From: Pohlia nutans
Lineage: Eukaryota > Streptophyta > Bryopsida > Bryales > Mniaceae
Direction of reading: 5' to 3'
DNA length: 64,000 nucleotides
NCBI GenBank assembly: GCA_022496805.1
Contig: CM040097.1
Location: 21,070,072 to 21,134,071, forward strand
The position numbers and the translations under genes were made by a program. The notes under the pieces are model-generated. The model searched no databases and was not told the origin of the DNA. It saw only the letters and a program-made list of their open reading frames with translations. This document shows, in pieces, positions 1 to 9,114 of this stretch. The first letter of the stretch is position 1. Each line of letters begins with the position of its first letter.

Positions 1-97
1 TCAGATTTCGCGTGCGACATTGTAGCTGATGCACTTCATTGTCGCAGCTTCATTCTCTGTAGCTAAATTATAACGTTTCCGCTCACATATAATTTTT

Positions 98-169
98 TCA
101 GAATGAGACGATGGTGAAATCTCCGGCATTGATCAACTCCATTGCCTCTTTCGCAAGCTCGCTCGCCAT
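98..169 (-). CDS. possible first exon of a divergent minus-strand gene
   Basis: On the minus strand an ATG at 169 opens a short GC-richer frame reading MASELAKEAMELINAGDF, then TIVSF and a stop at 98-100. A GT at 109-108 could act as a splice donor after about 20 codons. A reverse telo-box-like TTAGGGTTT lies just upstream of the ATG, as in many plant leaders. The helical A/E/L-rich start followed by a GDF motif resembles N-termini of TPR-type proteins such as SGT1-like co-chaperones, but this is too short to assign. The remainder would lie outside the window. It would share a promoter region with the thylakoid protein gene at 751. Confidence 0.28.
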   Translation of the reverse strand: MASELAKEAMELINAGDFTIVSF

Positions 170-750
170 CTACAACGAAACCCTAACTTCACCCCCACCT
201 CCACCACAAAAATTTCCGCTGATCCATGATTTTTGAAGGTTCTGAAAATGATCGTGATATTCTAAGGAGTTCCATACTGTCACACGGATTCAGAAGCAGC
301 ATTTGAGTTACCGTGTGTTTGCTCTTTGTATATCTTACGAATCAGGTGGAATTACACACGTAATTTACAGAGGTGACTACTCACATTGATATTTACATAA
401 TTTAATTGTAGTCTGGAATCCACGGATGTCGAATTCTTTCATAGTTCTTTCGACATATCTATAGATAATGACATTTAAAAGATAAGACACAGGTTCGAAT
501 CAGATCTACCGTCCACGGTAAGGGGAAATGAAGGGTACCTTTAGATTATGTTCCTAGGGTCTACAACCCTAAAAATGTGCGGTTTCTTCGAATTGTGTAA
601 TATGTGGCTGTCTGTGTATATACGCCATTATGAATTAGGACAGGGAGTGATGTTGAAAGACCATCAATTACATTAAGGATTTGCTACTGCGTCAAGATGG
701 AATTGCCGATATAATATTTATCAAAGAGTTTTTTCGTAGCAGGGGTTGAT

Positions 751-2748
751 ATGGCGGAGGCTAAGAGGCTCGAGGGCGTCAACAAACCTGAATTGCTCCC
801 AAAAGAATTCACCACAGTTATCGATGTGGCGGGATTCTTGTCAGCTGGACAGGTATCCGGCTATTTATTTTTCAATGTTTGTTGGAACTGTACACCTTTG
901 AACCTCAGCTTTGAAGTCTAAAATTGTGAACTGCAAAGGTTACATTATATGTAACCTTTTTAGCTTCATTCTTATACCGTATATAACCTCAGCTTCGTTC
1001 TTGGAGTAGTCTTACTTTTTAGTCTTGGTTACATGCGATGAAGAGAAGTTCCGCCATCTCTATGTTCTGAGCATTCGTAGAGAGTTTGTTATAGCGAGGT
1101 CACCAGGCAAGGTCCATTGCTGATAATGCTCCATTGCTGGGGGGTTTAGGAAGACAGAATAAAGAATGCAGTGGCTACCCTTGAACAAGACACAGGTTAC
1201 AAGTTGCGGGTGCTGGCTCAAAATTATCCCACCACACCAGGTTTAACATCTCTTGCTCCTCTACGTTCAAGGATTCGGACCCTCAGTGTATCATATGTGC
1301 ATTTGATTGTTAACACCAGTTTGCAAGCTCTTTTGTTCTTTATAAGTTCTTGTTATAAGCAAAGATAAACAAGTGAAGAAGGAATTTGTTAGAGCATCTA
1401 CACCTTGGGGTTTTGGATTCTGAGTCACATGTTAATACTTTTTTAAGACTTGATAAAATATAAGGACTCCGTAAGTGTACACTGGTCTTAGGTGTAGACT
1501 CACGAACCTGTGTGAATATCTAGTGTTGAGTTAATCGTCGATGGGATTTTCCTTCAGAGAAACGTTTAGCAATGCAATTTCAATTAATTTTGTACCTCAG
1601 ATAGGCAAACATTTTATTTCCAGTTACTATTGACATTGACACGTGTCGAACGTTGGTTTCTTGCAGGTCTTGCAGTGCGAGAATTCTGGAGTGTTGATGA
1701 CAATACCGTTGTATTTGTGGCTGATCCCAGTTTAGGTATGAATATTAGTTGTGGAGTATCAACACTCTCTATTCTTAATGACTCCCTTTCAAAATATCAG
1801 TCAAATCACTGTATTTTGGTTACTTCTGTTAAGTTAGCTCTGGTTCCTAGATTGTCTAGTATCGATTTAGCTGACCAAAGTCTGTTTTCTGTTGAATGAT
1901 ATGCAGGGAATATCTTGAACTTCAATGTTGGAGCCGGTGTGGATCTCAGCATTCCTCGAAGTTTTTGGACACGGTTAGCAGGGAAGTACGGGAACAAATT
2001 CTACTGGCAGGAGATGGTAAGTTTTTCATTCCACTATTTTAACCCTTTAACGTCCCAATTCAACAGGGATTTCGAAGATGCGTTATAAAATGTGATGAAT
2101 AACAAAAATGGAGTTGATGTACAAAGCTAAGTTGTAAATGTCAATGTGAAGATCACATCTGTACGGTTGGATTTATCATATTTTTTTAATTAATAAATTG
2201 TAATTAAAAATTTAAGATTTTCTTTTGAAATTCAATTAAAAATCTCATATTAACCAAAAATAATTAAAAATTGTTGTAATGAATTTGGAATAAGATGCAC
2301 TATGAGATGGTATGATTTTCATTATTTGATTCTACTTATTTGGAAAATCATGTTTAAGGTCTCACTTTTGAACTAAGAATGAAACTTGACATAAACCAAT
2401 TTTGTTATTTAAAAAAAATCACAATATCTTATTTTGAAGATCCATACTGCACAAATGATAGTCAACTAGCATGAGAACCAAGAGAAATATGGATGGATGA
2501 AAACTGTCCATGTACGTAGTCAAGAGTATTGATAATCTAAATCTGTTCATCGCGTCAAAGGGTTTAGCTAGAAGAGTGTCCTAGGCTTCTTGAATACAAT
2601 CCACAAATTTTCTTTAGAGGCTCTTTGTTGCTGATATGAATTATTGCATGAGCAGGGTGAGGATGCTTCCATTGAGGCAGCAATTAACGCAATTGGAGAA
2701 TGTTTAAGGGAACCTGCCGGACCTAGAGCTTGCTCAGACATCAAATAG
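751..2748 (+). CDS. thylakoid lumenal 15.0 kDa protein 2-like, mature region (5 exons)
   Basis: Exons are 751-852, 1150-1240, 1667-1735, 1907-2016 and 2656-2748. All introns are GT-AG and the phases are consistent, giving 154 residues. The product reads MAEAKRLEGVNKPELLPKEF, then TTVIDVAGFLSAGQ, DTGYKLRVLAQNYP, DDNTVVFVADPSLGNILNFN, SIPRSFWTRLAGKYGNKFYW and GEDASIEAAINAIGECL before the stop. This matches my memory of the nuclear-encoded Arabidopsis thylakoid lumenal 15.0 kDa protein 2 family, related to TPM-domain (TLP18.3-like) lumenal proteins; its biochemical role is not well defined. The family carries a bipartite chloroplast and lumen transit peptide before the AEAKRL region. None is evident here: a splice acceptor (CAG at 740-742) precedes the ATG, so a transit-peptide exon probably lies further upstream, unrecognised or outside the window. 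Intron 4 contains a TTAA element (2039-2566). Confidence 0.88.
2039..2566. mobile_element. TTAA MITE, subfamily 1, inside an intron
   Basis: It starts TTAACCCTTTAACGTCCC and ends CGTCAAAGGGTTTA, where the right TTAA is decayed to TTTA. It lies wholly within intron 4 of the thylakoid protein gene. Its interior matches the elements at 50727, 57099 and, inverted, 55982, for example in the stretch that runs from GCGTTATAAAATG to the block about fluctuating AT-rich sequence after TCTGTACGGTT. Confidence 0.8.
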
Positions 2749-3475
2749 TGCGACAGTTCTGTTCCAAGTCAAATGACTTCATTCTTTGTAAATTGATTCA
2801 AGAATAATCAAGTATTTATAATATTGCAGTCAAGTAGTTTTGCTGGTATCTATAATCTCGTCTCGCCCAGCTCAGTTGACAGTTTAGTTAACTAAAGGTC
2901 AATTAGGTTTGGACTTTATAATTGTTTGTGTTATTGTATTTTAGTTTTATCAAGAATAGATAAGGAAGTAAACATGCCAAGGCTTGTATAAAGATTATTT
3001 ATCTTTACAACCCACGGTATATATTATGCATGTTGTGATATTGCTAACCTTGGTCTTGGCATCGTTGAGAGATTAGCTTCGGTCCCTTGATTTTAAATTA
3101 TATTTCGTTTCACAAGATATATTTCACTAAGTATCATCAAGTTAGGTTTTGTTTTGGTTGGCAGGTATAAACGTATAAACTTCCACAATCTACACTAACA
3201 TAATTGTAGAATGTTCTCACCCGAAATTCTCTTCATTATTGTCATTGGTCTTTTTATTTTATGGATCATACTAGTAGCTTTCAAGTTCAATATGGTCTTT
3301 ATTGAATTCGGGGTACAAATGTAAGTACACCCATGTTTCAGCGCAAAAAGAAAAAAAAGAAGAAAAAAGAACTCCAAACCAATTTTTTAAACTACGATCG
3401 GAAAAGCTTAGGAGCAAGTTCAAGACTCAATATTCTGCAACGCAATTTTTGTCAACTCCAATACTCCACGGACCT
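2749..3475. other. 3' flank, no gene seen
   Basis: AT-rich sequence downstream of the thylakoid protein stop. It should hold the 3' UTR and polyadenylation region (an AATAAT-like stretch follows about 60 bases after the stop). No further coding signal was recognised. Confidence 0.4.
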
Positions 3476-4054
3476 TTAACCCCTAAAGGACTGGGGTGTT
3501 GAACTTAGCTCTTGTTTTTTTGACTAGCTCTTGTAACAAGCTCAATTTCTCATTGGTGTGGGGTAATTTTGACAATTGGAACCGTTAAAATTAAAGAAGA
3601 CCTATGTAGCTTTCGTATGAAAAAAGGATGGACAAAATTGCAAAATTTATGAGGAAATGCCACCGTTGAGAAGATTGATGGAACTCTTTTGAGGTATTTT
3701 GAACATATGCTAAAATTGGATTGTTCAAAAGTGCTCCAAAATTCTGAAAATTTTACCATGTGTAAAGAACATCATTTTTTTGAACATGTGCAAAAAATCA
3801 TGTAATTTGGAGGCGAGAACGAAGATATGAGGGTTTGAAGTGACGTCGAGATAGTCTCCTTGTAGCTAAAACAATATCACCAAAAATCGCACACTTCATG
3901 AATTTCTGATCAGGAAGTATCCATGGATTTAGCTCTAAAAAAGAGCCAGGGTCTCTTTGTTGCTCATCCTACAATGTACAACCCGAAAACTCGAATTTCC
4001 TCACTTTCTAGTTCCAAAAGCCGCGTGGGAACCGTATGGTCCTTTAGGGATTAA
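3476..4054. mobile_element. TTAA MITE with GGACC/GGTCC subtermini
   Basis: The left end is TTAACCCCTAAAGGACTGG and the right end is TATGGTCCTTTAGGGATTAA. The outer 16-18 bases form the inverted repeat; the interior does not encode a protein. Confidence 0.7.
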
Positions 4055-4233
4055 CATTCCAATTACTCATAAAGTAAGCCACTAGTCCAAGTGACTTCAC
4101 AGTGAGTCCAAGTATGGTTGATTGCCCTAATACCACCAACTTAACCGTTAAAGGATATAGGGTATAAAGGGGGCAACTCGAAAGAATATAAACCATAATT
4201 TATGGCCGGGCATCCCTCCATGCCCTCCCCCCT

Positions 4234-4810
4234 TTAACTCCTAGATGCCTACAACCCTCTCCATATTAAAAAAATTGCAAAGATGAATTATTAAATGCAA
4301 CTTAGAGGGATATTTTGAACTTGATGCATGAATAAAAGTTGTATATTATGAATTTTAGATTCTACCCATGTTGTTAAATCTATGATTGCGATCACCAATA
4401 TTTTTGTATAAAATTTGAAACTTAATTTTAAAAAATTCTTTTGTAATTAGATTACGAATAAGATATTGACAATTTGTGGATGAAAGTTGCTATGATGGGT
4501 TGAAATGTAATACTCTAAGTGTAGTGATTTTTGGAGATTTTTTGGTTGCTTAATTTGTTGAGTTGACTTTTTCAAGAACACTTTTGAACTACGATCTTAG
4601 AATTTTTTGGTGAATCACTGCAACATGAAACGAGGTACAAAAATTTCACTAATCATCGTCTTTCTAATCGGTTCACACATGCATGAAGTTAACTTCCCAT
4701 AAAATATATAGTAAAAAACCCACACTGCAAAAAGTGCATGACGGATGAGAAAATAGAGTTTGATTATGTACTTCATCCAGAAAATGGATGGTTAGGCAGT
4801 TAGGGGTTAA
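4234..4810. mobile_element. TTAA MITE, subfamily 2
   Basis: It is bounded by TTAACTCCTAGATGCC on the left and GGCAGTTAGGGGTTAA on the right. The interior carries the subfamily 2 hallmark of a GCAAAGATG...TTAAATGCAA block followed by AGGGATATTTTGAACTTGA, shared with 57778 and 63449 and, inverted, with 19133 and 46264. Confidence 0.78.
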
Positions 4811-5246
4811 ATTGGATAGCAATTTGTTTCAAACCCATGCCTCATTTGAGCTAGCCCGTGGCCCATCGTAGCTTGTCCATTCTTCTCCCTACTTGAGCCT
4901 TCGATTACCCATACTAGCCCGAAGTGTCTCTCTGTGCACATTGTAGGCACCTCTCCTTGCATGCTAATTACTTTTCAAACAAACTACTTTTTGGATTTTT
5001 TGGTTCACTATATTTGAAGTTTTCCATATTATTGCTTCAAAACTAAGCCTCTTGGGCTTATTGTGTCTTTTAAGGGTTAAACAATTTATGTATTTGTAGC
5101 AATGATATCTTTGGTGAAATATTTTTCTTTCATTCTATATAAGGTTTAACAAGAATGCATAATTTTCCACAATTTTATTCTCAATATTAAAATTAATACA
5201 AATTTTAATAGTGGAAAGTACACCGGTACTCAATATCAACATATAG

Positions 5247-6023
5247 AACACCCAATTCGCTAATTTTGCACTTGGCCATATAATCATGCACTTGGCCCCC
5301 AAGCTCATTAAAAAAAATGTTTGAAAAATTCTCTAAAAAACAGCCAATTTTGTCTTTCTACAATCCCTTACGTTGTAAAAAAACAAATTTTAAATTTATT
5401 TTGTATTCTCATCTTTATCTTTTATTTTATCTTTATCCTTATCTTTATCTTTTCTTTTCTTTTATCTTGTTTTTTTTCTTGTCTTCTTTCTTGTCTTCCT
5501 CTTGTCTTTCTTCTTCTTTTTCTTCTAGTCTTCCTCTTTTTCTTCTAGTCTTCCTCTTGTCTTCCTTTTTTTTTTTTTCTTCACCTTGCCATTTCTGGAG
5601 TTTAAACGTTAAAAAAAATTTTAAAAATAAAAATCAGGGAGACAAATTTTTTTATTTTTTTATTTTTTTGCCGCTTTTTTCGGGCAGAGAGGGTCTGCGC
5701 GCGCGGACCCTACTCTAATTTTCAGCCTCCCTCCTTCACTCCCTCCTCTCCCCTATATAAACCCTCCCTCACTCTCCCTCCCTCACACTTTGCTTCCTCC
5801 CCTTTTCCTCTCTTGTCCTTCTCCCTCTCTCTTTTCTCCCTTCTCTTCAATATAAAGGAGGAAGAGGGAGGAAGAGTGAGGGAGGGAGAGTGAGGGAGGA
5901 TTTATGTAGGATAGAGGGGGAAAAAAAGGAAATGGGAGGAGGGAGGGAGGGAGGGTTAAAATTAGAGTAGGGTCCGCGTGCGCGGACCCTCTCTGTCCGG
6001 AAAAAGCGGAAGCAAAAAATAAA

Positions 6024-6058
<35 letters not shown>

Positions 6059-6448
6059 GGCCTGTATTGGATTCAGCCATCGGCTACTCCCTGATTTTTA
6101 TTTAATTTTTTTTTTTTAACGTTTAAACTCCAGAAATGGCAAGGTGAAGAAAAAAAAAAGGAAGACAAGAGGAAGACTAGAAGAAAAAGAAGAAGGAAGA
6201 CAAGAAAGAAGACAAGAAAAAAACAAGATAAAAGAAAAGAAAAGAAAATATAAAGATAAAGATAAAGATAAAAGATAAAAATAAGAATACAAAATAAATA
6301 AATAAATAGTTTTTTTACAACATAAAGGATTGTAGAAAGACAAAAATCGCTGTTTTTTAAAGAATTTTTCAAACAAATTTTTTTAAAGCCAAATTTGCTC
6401 ATAGAATGAGTGCACTTGACCAAGTGCAAAATTAGGGAATTGGGTGTT
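5247..6448. mobile_element. foldback transposon, copy A, 4-bp target duplication ATAG
   Basis: This 1202-bp element is nearly one complete inverted repeat. The left end AACACCCAATTCGCTAATTT mirrors the right end AAATTAGGGAATTGGGTGTT. Both flanks carry ATAG (5243-5246 and 6449-6452). The arms contain a long pyrimidine/purine tract (CTT/CTC-rich on the left, AAG/GAG-rich on the right), a GCGCGCGGACCCT box and a GTTTAAACTCCAGAAATGGC-type box. No transposase is present. The hydrophobic ORFs found here are translations of the CTT tract. A second copy lies at 20132-21439. Confidence 0.88.
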
Positions 6449-6568
6449 ATAGGTTCCCCCATGACCACACCATGTGGTACTAATTTTCACTCATAATGAT
6501 ACCTAAAACACCAACTAGTACTTCTTCGCAATGCTTAGTATGCCATTGGTTTGTTAACAATGAGATGT

Positions 6569-6673
6569 AAATGCTTTTCTTATGTGATGTTCCACACTCA
6601 CCTCCTTTAACACAATAAGATATCTCATTGTGTTAGAGGAGATGAGTGTGGAACATCACATAGGACAAGCATC
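6569..6673. ncRNA. long hairpin, candidate small-RNA precursor or tiny MITE
   Basis: Two arms of about 48 bases are complementary with only a few mismatches. The left arm contains TATGTGATGTTCCACACTCA and the right arm TGAGTGTGGAACATCACATA, separated by a short loop near AAGATATCT. It sits between the foldback element and the orphan exon at 6829. A MIR-like precursor and a palindromic MITE both fit; sequence alone does not decide. Confidence 0.5.
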
Positions 6674-6828
6674 TACAATTCACTTTCAGGAATGAAGAAC
6701 GACGGGTTAGCTTGTACTGTCCTTTCATTGATATGTTGTTCAGGAAGGTTGATCATGTGTCTTGCTTAATTGTGCCTTGGACTTATACCTTTGGTTGATA
6801 GTTTCTAACTGTTCATTTTCTGTGGCAG

Positions 6829-7040
6829 GGGCTGCCACTGATGTGTCCGCGGAGTTGGCACTTTGGTTTCCGGCCAATCAACTGATGGATGCGATGCATA
6901 TGTTTTATCTACAATATAGGCTTCAGCCGGATCATCACAAAGCTTTTGATCGTCATATCGAAGTCTTGAAAGAGCATTTCTCTGGCCAGAACTGCATTTC
7001 TCTTTCGCTCATCAAGAGATCTTCTGGGAGCTATAGTTAA
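6829..7040 (+). CDS. orphan exon, unknown product
   Basis: A good acceptor (TGTGGCAG, ending at 6828) opens a frame that runs to TAA at 7038-7040. It encodes AATDVSAELALWFPANQL, then MDAMHMFYLQYRLQPDHHKA, FDRHIEVLKEHFSGQN and a short basic-serine tail. GC content and codon choice look more gene-like than the surrounding DNA. I do not recognise the family. The pattern of aromatic and charged residues recalls uncharacterised transposon-associated plant proteins, but this is only an impression. No convincing upstream exon was found, since a foldback element occupies the sequence before it. It may be a terminal exon, or a gene fragment left by a transposon. Confidence 0.3.
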
Positions 7041-8290
7041 TGCTGTAATCTCTCTCAAGCTCTCTGAATTTCAAAATGCAGGAAGTCCCATATGTAGAGG
7101 TTCTTTGTTAAGATTTTTTGGATGCACAAGTTCTGTGCATATTGAACCGGACACCCATGGATGACACATTTCCGATTGCTTCACTTGCAAGTGGCTCAAT
7201 TTCAACACCCATACACTCTCTTAACTTCCATCAGTCTCTAATATCATAATTATCTAATATCATAATTAGTTGAAAAAATCAGCTCATCTACACCAAAGTC
7301 AACAATTGTCAATGCTAATTCCAGATTGCCATTTCTGTCCAAAGACTTTTGCTAACCACTTTATATATATTCTTATTCTTGTTGTGGCTTTGATATGTTT
7401 TCTATGTCAAGGTTATATTGTAGCCAATACTTAGCTTATTGAAAATGTTGTGGTGTCTAGTTTCGATATTTGACAATGAATTGATAGCTAGTACTTCACA
7501 ATGATATAATTGGTTGATGCCAAACCTTAACTCAAGATTATAAATTCTGTAATTGCTCATTAATTCTCTTTCTTTACTATTGTGCAAATGAACTAATAGC
7601 CACTTAACTTCTGTAGCGCCATGAAAAAGGTAGCCATATGTCCGCATAAAATCTTACTGTATTGCTACCTCCACAAAACTTAGTGTTTTGTGGTAATTAG
7701 AAACAGTGATGTCATACAAAGAGAGCTCCCAACAAACTCGTGCCAGAGAGGAGAGCTCCCAATAAACTTGTTTCAGAAGGAATGGAATGATGTCATATTA
7801 AGGTTTCGCCTTTTATATGAGGACATTGGATTTAAGTGCCGGAAAATTTCGTGCAGCCACCTTCTCAGATCTTAAGGACAAAGAAAGCCACATGAACGAT
7901 AAATTTAAAAACACACGAAAAAATTTGGTAGTAACCTACTCTAAGTGTGACAGAGCCTCATTGCTCATTAACGTTTTTTTTTTCCTAGCTATATTTCACC
8001 AGATTTCTCTACAAAGTATGGCATTTCTCTTTTGTTAAGAAAAAAATGAGAAAATTTTGAAATTTTCACCAAATTTTCTCAAAATGTTTTGTGAAGATAG
8101 CCAGATTTTGTGAAGAAATTCGATCAAAATATAATTGTAAGGTTAAAATTTCGCCAAATATTCTTTCCCAATTATTTTACATCGCCAGTTAGGCTTCAAG
8201 GAAAAAGCACAGGAAAAACACTGCTACGCACAATGCTCAGTGACTTTCCTACCGGATCAAAGACCAAGTCCTTGAAAGCCGGATCGCACT
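7041..8290. other. intergenic, no gene seen
   Basis: About 1.2 kb of AT-rich sequence between the orphan exon and the promoter of the strictosidine-synthase-like gene. Short ORFs here lack codon bias, splice context or recognisable motifs. Confidence 0.5.
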
Positions 8291-9114
8291 AGTCTCCGGG
8301 TGGATGAATAATGTCATAACTGCCGGCGCCATTGACCAAGACCAGTCACTGTTACGTAGGCCCCCCTTAATGCTAACTTATCTGCCGTGCTGACGAGTCC
8401 TCGTGTTGTGTGCGTGCTGCTTCCTCTACACCTTACTTATTAGCTTATTAGCTTAGCAGTTCGATTTGCAGTACCCTCCTCGCCCTTGTCGTTCCCGGCC
8501 TTGTGCGGTTTTTCTGCCTCTCGCCCCAAAGCGAGCGAGCGAGCTACCGTCTGGCTAGGGAAATCCTGCTCCTGCACTCACATTTTCGCCACAGATCAAG
8601 ATTACACGCTTTGCTTTTACAACCTGGGTGCCGCTGCTTTGCTTTCCTGGATGTGCACACTGTTGCATTCATGCTTGGCCGAGGAAGTAGTGGCGCCGTG
8701 CGTCTCGCTCTCACGTAGTTACCTAGTTCGCTTGGTTCTCAGGTAACCTCGATCCGTGTGTTCTTCGAATCTCTTGCATTATGCTTCATTGCTGCTTGGA
8801 TATATTTCGATGTGCACAGAAAAGCTCCCCAGGCAGCGTCTTGTCTTGTGGTGGTAGTCCTGTGCCGAAATCATTCTAATTAGTATTGAATCTTGTATAA
8901 AGAGTAGTCAGTGGCGCTTTTCGTCGGAAGGATGGATTCAGTGAGGTTCATAGATTCTGTGCTGTATTTCCATCGACAGACAGATTGCTTGATGTCATGT
9001 GTGTAGTAATACTGTCATGGTGCAATTTGGGTCACTTATGGAACTGACGCCATAATTGTACTCACTCACTCCTAGGGTCCGTGTCCGTGAATTGCAGGCC
9101 ACGAAATTGCCAAA
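8290..9114 (+). promoter_or_regulatory. promoter, leader exon and leader intron of the SSL gene
   Basis: GC content rises sharply from about 8300. A non-coding leader exon appears to end at 8742 (TTCTCAG before GTAACC), followed by an intron of 8743-9097 that ends ATTGCAG. The coding exon then begins 17 bases before the ATG at 9115. Introns in 5' leaders are common in plant housekeeping genes. The exact transcription start was not determined; the pyrimidine-rich stretch near 8410-8480 is plausible. Confidence 0.5.

Noticed and set aside
111..236. A 41-codon plus-strand ORF (MVKSPALINSIASFASSLAI...) considered as the missing transit peptide of the thylakoid protein.
   Set aside because: It ends in a stop without a convincing donor, lacks the arginine-rich and AxA features of a lumen signal, and the opposite strand offers a more gene-like frame.
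480..530. GGTTCGAATC near 491 considered as the T-loop of a tRNA.
   Set aside because: No acceptor stem, D-loop or anticodon arm could be paired with it.
5317..6468. Several hydrophobic S/F/L-rich ORFs of 75-133 codons on both strands (and similar ones at 20471-21365).
   Set aside because: They are translations of the CTT/CTC-rich arms of the foldback elements, occur in several frames at once and have no conserved start or splice context.
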